The notes under the pieces: model-generated | Databases searched by the model: none | The model's input: the letters and a program-made list of their open reading frames with translations, nothing else | What the model was told of the DNA's origin: nothing | Shown here: positions 1 through 5,472 of the stretch, in pieces | How positions within the stretch are numbered: position 1 is the first letter of the stretch | Layout: every line of letters starts with the position of its first letter | Translations under genes and position numbers: made by a program | Source: Gammaproteobacteria bacterium | GTDB taxonomy: Bacteria > Pseudomonadota > Gammaproteobacteria > Pseudomonadales > JAUIKI01 | Length of the DNA: 5,472 nt | Reading direction: 5' to 3' | Assembly (NCBI GenBank): GCA_030430875.1 | Contig: JAUIKI010000114.1 | Span: 1 to 5,472, forward strand

Positions 1-2152
1 CAGGCACAGGGTGCTCTAAGGAATTCTTATCGTGAATAGACTTGATCAGCTTTGTCCAAACACGCAGAGCACCTGAGCTACCCGATAATGGGGTTTTATG
101 GTTATCATCTCTCCCCACCCAAACAATAGCAAGTTTATCATTCGTAAACCCTGCAAACCAACTATCACGAGAATCATTCGTCGTCCCGGTTTTTCCAGCA
201 ACCGCAAAATTTGGCGCTAAAGCAGCATAAACAGATCGACCAGTTCCAATTTGCATCGTTTGTTTCATGGCATAATGCAGTGTATAAACGGCCTCTGATC
301 CCACTACTTGTGTTACTTGATAAGGGTATCGATTTAATGGTTCACCCGTTGCTGTTAAAACATCTCGAATAGCTCGAAGCGGCATACGAAAACCATCACT
401 CGCAATGGTTTGATATAATTGGGTTACTTCAAAAGGAGAAAGTTCAATCGCACCTAACAGCGAAGAAGGATAAGGATTCACTTCTTTATTTACCCCTAAA
501 TCACGTAACATTGCCAACACATTATCAACACCAACATCCACACCAAGTCGAGTTGTAGAGACATTGTAAGATTTAGCAAGCGCTAAATATAATGGCACCA
601 TGCCATGATTTTTATGATCATAGTTTTTTGGTTCCCAGTAGCCTCCATGCGGATTCTTTAGTGAAAATGGAGAATCATCTAGCAAACTAATTAAGTTGTA
701 CTGCCTTGACTCCAAAGCAGTCAAATAAACCACCGGTTTCATCAGCGAACCAATTTGTCGATTTGCATCAAGTGCACGATTAAAACCATGAAATCGACCG
801 TTTCGATCACCAACGACAGCATGAACTTCACCTGTATCCACACTGCTGACAACCATTGCTGATTGCAACGAATTTGCATCCAGTCGATAACGCTTCTCGA
901 GCTGATCTAATGTGTCTTTTACACTCATTTCAGCTTGTTTTTGAATAATTGGATCCAGATTTGTGAAAATCCTTAATCCTTCAGAGGTTAAATCTTCTTC
1001 TCGATAATCTCGCTTAATTTGTCGCTTAACTAAATCCAGATAGGCTGGATAGCGACTCTTGCTAAGCATGCGAATCTCCACCACATCCAGTGGTTTTGCC
1101 TTTTCTTTTTGGGCTTGCTCTTCTGACAAAAGGTTTTGCGCCACTAATACATCTAAAATAACATTACGACGAGACAGCGCCCGTTCAGGATGACGCCTAG
1201 GATTATAATGCCCAGGCCCTTTCACCAAGGCAACCAATAAGGCAACCTGGTGTAAATCCAATTCGGTCAATGGCTGTCCGAAATAAAATCGGCTAGCAAG
1301 CCCAAACCCATGAATGGCACGATTTCCAGCTTGCCCTAAATAAACTTCATTAATATACGTTTCTAAAATCAAATCTTTTTCATAATGCGCATCCAGCAAC
1401 ACAGCCATAGGCATTTCAATTAATTTACGGCTAATTGTTCGATCATTAGATAGATAGAAATTTTTAATCAATTGCTGAGTAATTGTGCTTCCCCCCTGTC
1501 GAAGCGATAAGGATTTTAAGTTCACCCACATGGCTCTGGCAAACCCACGCAATGAGACACCATGGTGACGATAAAAAGATCGATCTTCAACCGCAATGAG
1601 CGTGTCAATAACTCGCGTGGGAACTTGTTCAAGCTTAACCAATTCACGGTCTTCATTATGCGCGGGGAAAATACCACCAATAATCAATGGCTCTAGTCTG
1701 ACAAGTGACAATGGAGACTGCGACTGCAATGACTCCAGAAAAACTAAGCGTCCCTCTTGAAAAACCAGCTTAACCTGCATGGGTTTCTCATAGCCGTCCC
1801 AAAATTGGAAACCACGCGTATGCAACAACACATAATCGTTTTGATGGCGAAATGTTCCTGGTCTTTCAATACTTTCAGCTGAGCGATAACCTAGTTTTTT
1901 CAGCTCTCCAACAAAATCATCTACCAACAGTGGTGCACCTGAATATAGCTCAAGTGGGCGCGCATAAACTTTCGCAGGCACAGTCCAACGCCGACCCTCA
2001 AATTTCACCTGTATAGTAGCATCAAGGTAAATCAATGGAATGAGGCTGAGAACCACTCCAGCAATCGACAGCTTCAACAAAAAAACCATTAATAATCGTA
2101 TTGGTGACGATTTATTTCGTTTTGATGTCTTCTTTCGTCGTTTCGTTGCCAT
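1..2152 (-). CDS. mrcB: Penicillin-binding protein 1B, bifunctional glycosyltransferase/transpeptidase (3' end outside window)
   Basis: This inner-membrane enzyme polymerises lipid II into glycan strands and crosslinks the stem peptides in the periplasm. I read 717 codons without a stop, running off the left edge. A short basic cytoplasmic tail (residues 1-17, MATKRRKK...) precedes one membrane segment (about 18-43). A UB2H-like region follows at about 55-150; in E. coli this domain binds the activator LpoB. The glycosyltransferase domain (about 160-330) has the EDRSFYRHHG motif with catalytic Glu189, then GGSTITQQLIKN (220-231) and the ETYINEVYLG motif (264-273). The transpeptidase has SLMK (Ser469 nucleophile, Lys472), SYN (528-530) and KTGT (654-657). 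All expected catalytic motifs are present. E. coli PBP1B has 844 residues and a longer N-terminal tail, so probably only some tens of residues are missing here. The ATG at 2152 is the first possible start, because an in-frame TAA lies at 2164-2162. A weak GAGTGG ribosome site sits 12 bases upstream. The class A PBP call is near certain; 1B over 1A rests on the UB2H region and the motif wording. Confidence 0.95.
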   Translation of the reverse strand, partial: MATKRRKKTSKRNKSSPIRLLMVFLLKLSIAGVVLSLIPLIYLDATIQVKFEGRRWTVPAKVYARPLELYSGAPLLVDDFVGELKKLGYRSAESIERPGTFRHQNDYVLLHTRGFQFWDGYEKPMQVKLVFQEGRLVFLESLQSQSPLSLVRLEPLIIGGIFPAHNEDRELVKLEQVPTRVIDTLIAVEDRSFYRHHGVSLRGFARAMWVNLKSLSLRQGGSTITQQLIKNFYLSNDRTISRKLIEMPMAVLLDAHYEKDLILETYINEVYLGQAGNRAIHGFGLASRFYFGQPLTELDLHQVALLVALVKGPGHYNPRRHPERALSRRNVILDVLVAQNLLSEEQAQKEKAKPLDVVEIRMLSKSRYPAYLDLVKRQIKRDYREEDLTSEGLRIFTNLDPIIQKQAEMSVKDTLDQLEKRYRLDANSLQSAMVVSSVDTGEVHAVVGDRNGRFHGFNRALDANRQIGSLMKPVVYLTALESRQYNLISLLDDSPFSLKNPHGGYWEPKNYDHKNHGMVPLYLALAKSYNVSTTRLGVDVGVDNVLAMLRDLGVNKEVNPYPSSLLGAIELSPFEVTQLYQTIASDGFRMPLRAIRDVLTATGEPLNRYPYQVTQVVGSEAVYTLHYAMKQTMQIGTGRSVYAALAPNFAVAGKTGTTNDSRDSWFAGFTNDKLAIVWVGRDDNHKTPLSGSSGALRVWTKLIKSIHDKNSLEHPVP

Positions 2153-2342
2153 AAAGATTAATTACCACTCACTGGGGTCCGTTAAAATAATCAAATACTC
2201 TCTTAAATTTGGTCATCTTGTCTTACTTTTTACTCTCATTCCAAATAAAATGGATTCAAATAGTATATTCTATTATCACCAATAGCCATTGAGACCAATA
2301 AATAGTGAGTTTTGCTGGAAAACCCATTATAAATTAATTAAA

Positions 2343-2369
2343 ATTTGATCAATAGTCTTTCCATCAAAT
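2343..2369. repeat. Inverted repeat ATTTGAT / ATCAAAT
   Basis: Two perfect 7-base arms (2343-2349 and 2363-2369) flank a 13-base spacer. The left arm also overlaps the 8-base palindrome TTGATCAA at 2345-2352. It could be a regulator site or a weak hairpin. In such AT-rich sequence, chance is a serious alternative. Confidence 0.4.
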
Positions 2370-2422
2370 CAATCCAGATATTTTTCATAGCAGCTCTCAA
2401 GCGAGTCACTCGCTTTGATGGA
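2360..2422. repeat. Long-range inverted repeat TCCATCAAA / TTTGATGGA
   Basis: Perfect 9-base arms lie at 2360-2368 and 2414-2422 and enclose 45 bases. The left arm shares bases with the ATCAAAT arm of the preceding dyad. The right arm overlaps the end of the AAGCGAG dyad and the proposed -35 box. The arms could pair in a transcript crossing the region, or act as paired operator half-sites. Function is inferred only; the match itself is seen directly. Confidence 0.45.
2399..2415. promoter_or_regulatory. Perfect 17-base dyad, possible operator or hairpin
   Basis: The sequence AAGCGAGTCACTCGCTT has two perfect 7-base arms around a TCA centre. Allowing one bulged T at 2414, it extends to a 9-pair stem, TCAAGCGAG with CTCGC(T)TTGA (2397-2418). 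It is the most GC-rich dyad of the intergenic region and abuts the proposed -35 box of the rightward gene, a position that would suit a repressor or activator site. No run of T follows on either strand, so it does not look like an intrinsic terminator. I do not recognise it as the consensus of a known regulator. Confidence 0.45.
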
Positions 2423-2444
2423 TATTCCTAATATCATCTATGAA
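2415..2444 (+). promoter_or_regulatory. Candidate sigma-70 promoter of the fused kinase gene
   Basis: TTGATG (2415-2420, four of six matches to the -35 consensus) is followed after 18 bases by TATGAA (2439-2444, four of six matches to the -10 consensus). Transcription would start near 2451, giving a leader of roughly 20 bases that carries the GGAG ribosome site. The call rests on consensus resemblance and position only. Confidence 0.35.
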
Positions 2445-2460
2445 TTTGTCCGAAAAAATT

Positions 2461-2475
2461 GGAGTGTAACTTTTG
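2461..2475 (+). promoter_or_regulatory. Shine-Dalgarno GGAG with TTG start codon
   Basis: GGAG at 2461-2464 lies 8 bases before the TTG at 2473-2475. An in-frame TAA at 2467-2469 excludes any earlier start. The next in-frame ATG encodes Met86, well inside the conserved N-terminal kinase region, so TTG is almost certainly the true initiator. A TTG start may lower translation. Confidence 0.8.
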
Positions 2476-4047
2476 TCAATTGAACTCATCTCAGCATTAC
2501 AGAATAAATCACTTTATGATCATCCCGTTTCGCAACTTGATGTCATTGAAACGCATATTTCATGGGTAATTCTCACTGGAGAATATGCCTACAAAATCAA
2601 AAAACCTGTCAATTTTGGGTTTTTGGATTTTTCAACTCTTGATAAAAGACATTTATTTTGTCAAGAAGAAGTTCGGCTTAATCAACGACTCGCGCCATCA
2701 ATTTATTTGGAAGTAGTGCCAATTTCAATGCATGCTAACACATTCAAGATTAACGATGACTCAAATATTGTTGAATATGCAGTTAAAATGCGTCAATTTC
2801 CGCAACAAAATCTGCTTGATGCCCTCTTAAAAAACCAAAAACTCACAGTAAATCACATAGATAAACTAACTGATCAAATTGCAGAGTTTCACACTAATTT
2901 AACACCTTGTGCATCAAATCAGAGTATTGGCAGCGCTAAAAAAGTCTTCGAGCCGATGCAACAAAATTTTGAGCAAATTCGACCGCTGCTTGATTCAAAC
3001 GAGGATAAGCAGCACATTGAACAACTCGCACAATGGACTCAATCTCAATTCAGTCGCCTCGAAAACAAACTGAACCAACGAGTCCAAGAAGGGCATATCA
3101 AGGAATGCCATGGCGATCTCCACCTGGGAAATATTGCACTCGTTGATGAAGACATCATAATTTTTGACGGCATTGAGTTTAACGATGATTTTCGCTGGAT
3201 CGACACCATCAATGAAATTGCTTTTTTAATCATGGACTTAGAAGACAGAAAACGCAATGACTATGCTAACCGATTACTCAACAGATATCTTCAACTCACT
3301 GGAGACTTTGATGGCATTGACCTATTAGTTTTCTATAAAGTCTATCGAGCTTTAGTGCGAGCAAAAATCGCCCTCTTTCAACGTCAACAAAATGCAGATC
3401 AACCCAGTGAGCAAGAGAAACTCATGGCGGTTTTTCATAATTATATTAACTTAGCTCTATCTTATACCCAACAAGACCCCGCCTACCTGCTCGTCACTCA
3501 CGGCGTCTCTGGCACCGGTAAAACAACAATCAGTAATTTACTCGTTGAAAAGCTTGGCGTCATCCGACTTCGCTCCGATGTCGAACGTAAACGATTATAT
3601 AAAACCAACACTCTTGAATCTAGAAAACTTGAAATTAACGAAGGAATTTATCACCCAGAAGCAACAGAGAAAACCTACGCTCAATTGGTTAAGCTGGCAA
3701 AGCAACTGTTGGATGGTGGACAACATGTCGTGATAGATGCTGCTTGTTTGCTGCATTCACAACGGCAACTTTTTCAAACCCTCGCTGATGAAACTGGCTG
3801 CTCAATTGTTTTTATTTCTTGCCAAGCACCTACTCACCTTATCGAAAAGCGAATTCAAAAACGGCTAGCAGAGAAATCTGACGCATCCGAAGCTGACTTA
3901 TTGGTCCTGGCAAAACAACTATCAAACCAAGAACCTTTGACTGAGTATGAAAAATCTGAAACTATTTTTGTTAACACCCGTGAGCCAGCAGATATGCAGA
4001 AACTTATTCATAACATTCAATCATGCTTAAACAAAACAGCTGCTTAA
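2473..4047 (+). CDS. Fused aminoglycoside-phosphotransferase-like kinase and P-loop ATPase/kinase, function unknown
   Basis: This is a 524-residue cytoplasmic protein with no signal peptide or membrane segment. Residues about 1-330 form an APH/choline-kinase-like fold (COG2187 type). The conserved opening includes THISWVILTGEYAYKIKKP, with a likely ATP-binding Lys at 41 or 43 and a possible partner Glu66. The catalytic loop is CHGDLHLGN (His213, Asp215, Asn220), followed by a metal-binding FDGIEF (Asp232). Residues about 335-524 form a P-loop domain of the predicted-kinase type (COG0645). It has Walker A GVSGTGKT (344-351), a substrate-site-like RSDVERKR (367-374), a Walker B-like VVIDA (419-423) and a basic lid-like stretch near 458-464. 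Both active sites look intact. The family is often annotated 'bifunctional aminoglycoside phosphotransferase/ATP-binding protein', but I know of no proven substrate, and antibiotic resistance should not be inferred. From memory, a homologue lies beside mrcB in Pseudomonas aeruginosa. Translation starts at TTG. It reads away from mrcB and converges on kdsC. Confidence 0.85.
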   Translation: MSIELISALQNKSLYDHPVSQLDVIETHISWVILTGEYAYKIKKPVNFGFLDFSTLDKRHLFCQEEVRLNQRLAPSIYLEVVPISMHANTFKINDDSNIVEYAVKMRQFPQQNLLDALLKNQKLTVNHIDKLTDQIAEFHTNLTPCASNQSIGSAKKVFEPMQQNFEQIRPLLDSNEDKQHIEQLAQWTQSQFSRLENKLNQRVQEGHIKECHGDLHLGNIALVDEDIIIFDGIEFNDDFRWIDTINEIAFLIMDLEDRKRNDYANRLLNRYLQLTGDFDGIDLLVFYKVYRALVRAKIALFQRQQNADQPSEQEKLMAVFHNYINLALSYTQQDPAYLLVTHGVSGTGKTTISNLLVEKLGVIRLRSDVERKRLYKTNTLESRKLEINEGIYHPEATEKTYAQLVKLAKQLLDGGQHVVIDAACLLHSQRQLFQTLADETGCSIVFISCQAPTHLIEKRIQKRLAEKSDASEADLLVLAKQLSNQEPLTEYEKSETIFVNTREPADMQKLIHNIQSCLNKTAA

Positions 4048-4241
4048 TTGATACTCAAAGAAACAAACCGAGATTTTAGATAAATAATGAGGTATGTACT
4101 GGTGATGCCAGCTAGAAACAGCAATAAATTTCTCGTTGATGAGCGATACCACGTAATTTCTGTCAGTCAAATACAGAGATATACAACAAAATCAACACGT
4201 TGAAACATCATGCCGATGAAGTAGTTAGAAAAAACATCAGA
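4048..4241. other. Convergent spacer between the fused kinase gene and kdsC
   Basis: Two genes end facing each other across 194 bases. I find no good intrinsic terminator. Small stems exist, for example CTGG/CCAG at 4099-4111 with a 5-base loop, but none is followed by a T run. On the minus strand, six T (A run at 4229-4234) follow the kdsC stop without a stable stem in front. No coding frame or RNA gene is visible. Confidence 0.6.
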
Positions 4242-4784
4242 TTATTGGCTTTCAAGAATTGCTTCAAGGCTCAACAACAAGAAGCCTTGGGCTTCCAGTA
4301 TCAAATCACAAACTTCTCGCACGGCACCATTTCCACCTGAAGTTAACGTACACCAATCAGCGTATTTTTTCACAAAAAGATGGCCGTTTGGCACAGTCAC
4401 ACCAAGACCAGCTTGTCTAATTAACGGAATATCTGGCAAATCATCGCCAACATAGGCGATGTCGGCAAACTCTAAGCAAGAGTTATCAAGCAACTCCTGC
4501 ATGGTGGATAACTTATCCTGACATCCTTGGAAAACATGAGAAATATTTAACTCACTTGCTCGCTGAGCAACCATTTCAGATTCTCGTCCGGTAATGATTG
4601 CTGTTTTGATCCCATGATCATGCAATAATTGAATACCCAATCCATCAAGAATGTTAAAGGCTTTAATCTCTTGCCCTTGTGACGTATAAAAAAGTTGACC
4701 ACTTGTCAAAACCCCATCGACATCAAAAGCCAACAACTTAATTTGTTTTGCCTTTTCAATAATTTCATCACGAATAAATCTCAT
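4242..4784 (-). CDS. kdsC: 3-deoxy-D-manno-octulosonate 8-phosphate phosphatase (KDO 8-P phosphatase)
   Basis: KdsC removes phosphate from Kdo 8-phosphate to give free Kdo, which is then activated by KdsB and added to lipid A. The 180-residue protein is a cap-less (C0) haloacid dehalogenase, normally a cytoplasmic tetramer. Motif I is FDVDGVLT (Asp21 nucleophile, Asp23 acid/base). Motif II is Thr65 in ITGR, motif III is probably Lys91, and motif IV is GDDLPD (Asp114, Asp115, Asp118) for magnesium. The family tail signature GGNGAVREVCDLI (150-162) is present. Length is close to the E. coli protein (188 residues). The last residues after AQG (167) are unusually hydrophobic (FLLLSLEAIL). The ATG at 4784 overlaps the kdsD stop as ATGA, and AGGTG lies 4 bases upstream inside kdsD, so translation is probably coupled. 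Unlike in E. coli and Pseudomonas, no lptC follows. Confidence 0.95.
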   Translation of the reverse strand: MRFIRDEIIEKAKQIKLLAFDVDGVLTSGQLFYTSQGQEIKAFNILDGLGIQLLHDHGIKTAIITGRESEMVAQRASELNISHVFQGCQDKLSTMQELLDNSCLEFADIAYVGDDLPDIPLIRQAGLGVTVPNGHLFVKKYADWCTLTSGGNGAVREVCDLILEAQGFLLLSLEAILESQ

Positions 4785-4793
4785 AAGACACCT
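4781..4793 (-). promoter_or_regulatory. kdsD-kdsC ATGA overlap with internal ribosome site
   Basis: Read on the minus strand, the kdsC ATG (4784-4782) and the kdsD TGA (4783-4781) share two bases. AGGTG lies just upstream in the last codons of kdsD. This arrangement supports one transcript and coupled translation of the two Kdo enzymes. Confidence 0.85.
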
Positions 4794-5472
4794 GCTTTAA
4801 GTAAGTCATGCATATTAAGCGCACCAACGGGGTGATTCACTTCATTAACCACAATCAGTGCATTCACTTTATTTTCTTGCATCATGTGCAACGCTTCAGC
4901 GGCCAATCTGTTTTGGCTAATAGTTTTACATTGTCGCGTCATAACACTGTCAATCTTTGTTGCATGAATATCAATTGGTTTGTCTAAAATTCGGCGCAAA
5001 TCGCCATCTGTAAAAATACCAACTAACTGGTTATTAACATCAACTACCGAGGTCATCCCTAACCCTTTCTGGGTAACCTCCAAAAGCGCTTCTTTCAACA
5101 ATGCTCCAGCCATAACAATTGGCATATGCACACCACGATGCATCACATCGTCAACTTTCAACAATAATCGACGCCCAAGACTCCCACCAGGATGTGCAAA
5201 TGCAAAATCTTCAGCTGTAAAGCCACGTGCCTCTAGCAACGCGACAGCCAATGCATCTCCCATGACTAATGTTGCTGTTGTACTCGACGTTGGAGCTAAA
5301 CCTAGTGGGCAGGCTTCTTCTTCAACGCTAATATCAATATTAATCGTCGCTGCCTTAGCCAAAGTCGATCCAGAATTTCCTGTAAAACTAATTAATGGTG
5401 TATCCATCCGCTTGATCAGAGGCAGCAATGTGATTAATTCAGGCGTCATACCTGAATTTGACAGAGCAATCA
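4781..5472 (-). CDS. kdsD: Arabinose 5-phosphate isomerase (5' end outside window)
   Basis: KdsD interconverts ribulose 5-phosphate and arabinose 5-phosphate, the first committed precursor of Kdo. About 229 codons are visible, against roughly 325-330 for the family, so about 100 N-terminal residues are missing. The frame stays open to the right edge (IALSNSG...). The ATG at 5449 is therefore an internal Met, not the start. Counting from that Met as 1, the end of the SIS sugar-isomerase domain includes Glu4, EEACPLGLAPTSSTT (Glu45) and AHPGGSLGRR (His86). Their spacing matches the E. coli KdsD active-site residues Glu111, Glu152 and His193 as I recall them. Two CBS domains follow at about 100-160 (ending GIFTDGDLRRIL) and 165-222 (ending GALNMHDLLKAGVL). 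The residue after SNSG is Met where the family usually has Glu. The close paralogue GutQ is possible, but the overlap with kdsC favours KdsD. Confidence 0.95.
   Translation of the reverse strand, partial: IALSNSGMTPELITLLPLIKRMDTPLISFTGNSGSTLAKAATINIDISVEEEACPLGLAPTSSTTATLVMGDALAVALLEARGFTAEDFAFAHPGGSLGRRLLLKVDDVMHRGVHMPIVMAGALLKEALLEVTQKGLGMTSVVDVNNQLVGIFTDGDLRRILDKPIDIHATKIDSVMTRQCKTISQNRLAAEALHMMQENKVNALIVVNEVNHPVGALNMHDLLKAGVL

Larger units (their letters stand above)
2153..2472. other. Divergent intergenic region between mrcB and the fused kinase gene
   Basis: These 320 bases separate two divergently transcribed genes and must hold both promoters. I see no credible gene here. The only long plus-strand frame crossing the region starts inside mrcB, antisense to it, and resembles nothing I know. 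The left part (to about 2340) is AT-rich. On the minus strand there is a loose mrcB promoter candidate, GATAAT (reverse complement of about 2272-2277) with TTGGTC 15 bases upstream; the spacer is short, so I do not annotate it separately. The right part (2343-2422) is crowded with inverted repeats, listed separately. No tRNA, insertion-sequence end or riboswitch is recognisable. Confidence 0.7.

Noticed and set aside
42..230. Plus-strand 62-codon open frame
   Set aside because: It lies antisense to the conserved transpeptidase part of mrcB, including the region around the KTGT motif, and its product resembles no known family.
2040..2285. Plus-strand 81-codon open frame crossing the mrcB start
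   Set aside because: More than 100 bases are antisense to the mrcB N-terminus, the rest is AT-rich spacer, and I see no convincing ribosome site or family resemblance.
2345..2368. Possible FNR/CRP-type box (TTGAT...ATCAA)
   Set aside because: The half-sites are separated by 14 bases, whereas an FNR site needs four between TTGAT and ATCAA.
3045..3257. Minus-strand 70-codon open frame
   Set aside because: It is antisense to the catalytic loop of the fused kinase, where the plus-strand frame carries conserved motifs.
3545..3733. Plus-strand 62-codon open frame in another phase
   Set aside because: It lies wholly inside the P-loop domain of the fused kinase and is an out-of-phase shadow.
2473..4047. 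Aminoglycoside resistance gene
   Set aside because: The phosphotransferase-like fold is shared by many metabolic kinases. The chromosomal envelope-gene context and the fusion to a P-loop domain give no support for antibiotic modification.
4281..4295. Perfect hairpin GAAGCC-TTG-GGCTTC as a kdsC terminator
   Set aside because: It lies in the codons for Glu-Ala-Gln-Gly-Phe, mostly a conserved part of KdsC, before the stop codon and without an adjoining T run. It is best explained by coding sequence.

Overview
The window looks like chromosomal DNA of a moderately AT-rich gammaproteobacterium. The evidence is a class A penicillin-binding protein of the PBP1B type with a UB2H-like region, and a KdsD/KdsC pair for Kdo (lipopolysaccharide core sugar) synthesis. 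The proteins resemble those of Pseudomonas and E. coli as I remember them. I cannot name the genus.

Layout. Positions 1-2152 (minus strand) hold most of mrcB (PBP1B); its C-terminal end lies beyond the left edge. Positions 2153-2472 are a divergent, AT-rich intergenic region with several inverted repeats and one plausible promoter for the rightward gene. Positions 2473-4047 (plus strand) hold a 524-residue two-domain protein: an aminoglycoside-phosphotransferase-like kinase domain fused to a P-loop (AAA/kinase-like) domain, of unknown substrate. Positions 4048-4241 are a convergent spacer with no convincing terminator. Positions 4242-4784 (minus) are kdsC, and 4781-5472 (minus) are the C-terminal two thirds of kdsD, whose N-terminus lies beyond the right edge. 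kdsD and kdsC are translationally coupled through an ATGA overlap.

How the genes relate. PBP1B builds and crosslinks periplasmic peptidoglycan. KdsD makes arabinose 5-phosphate and KdsC dephosphorylates Kdo 8-phosphate, so both supply Kdo for lipopolysaccharide. The window is therefore mainly cell-envelope biogenesis. The fused kinase is uncharacterised; its place beside mrcB is suggestive but does not establish a function.

I see no mobile element, CRISPR array, tRNA or rRNA, and no clear new system. The points most worth a second look are the fused kinase, the dyad cluster before it, a Glu-to-Met change in the sugar-isomerase motif of KdsD, and the lack of lptC after kdsC.
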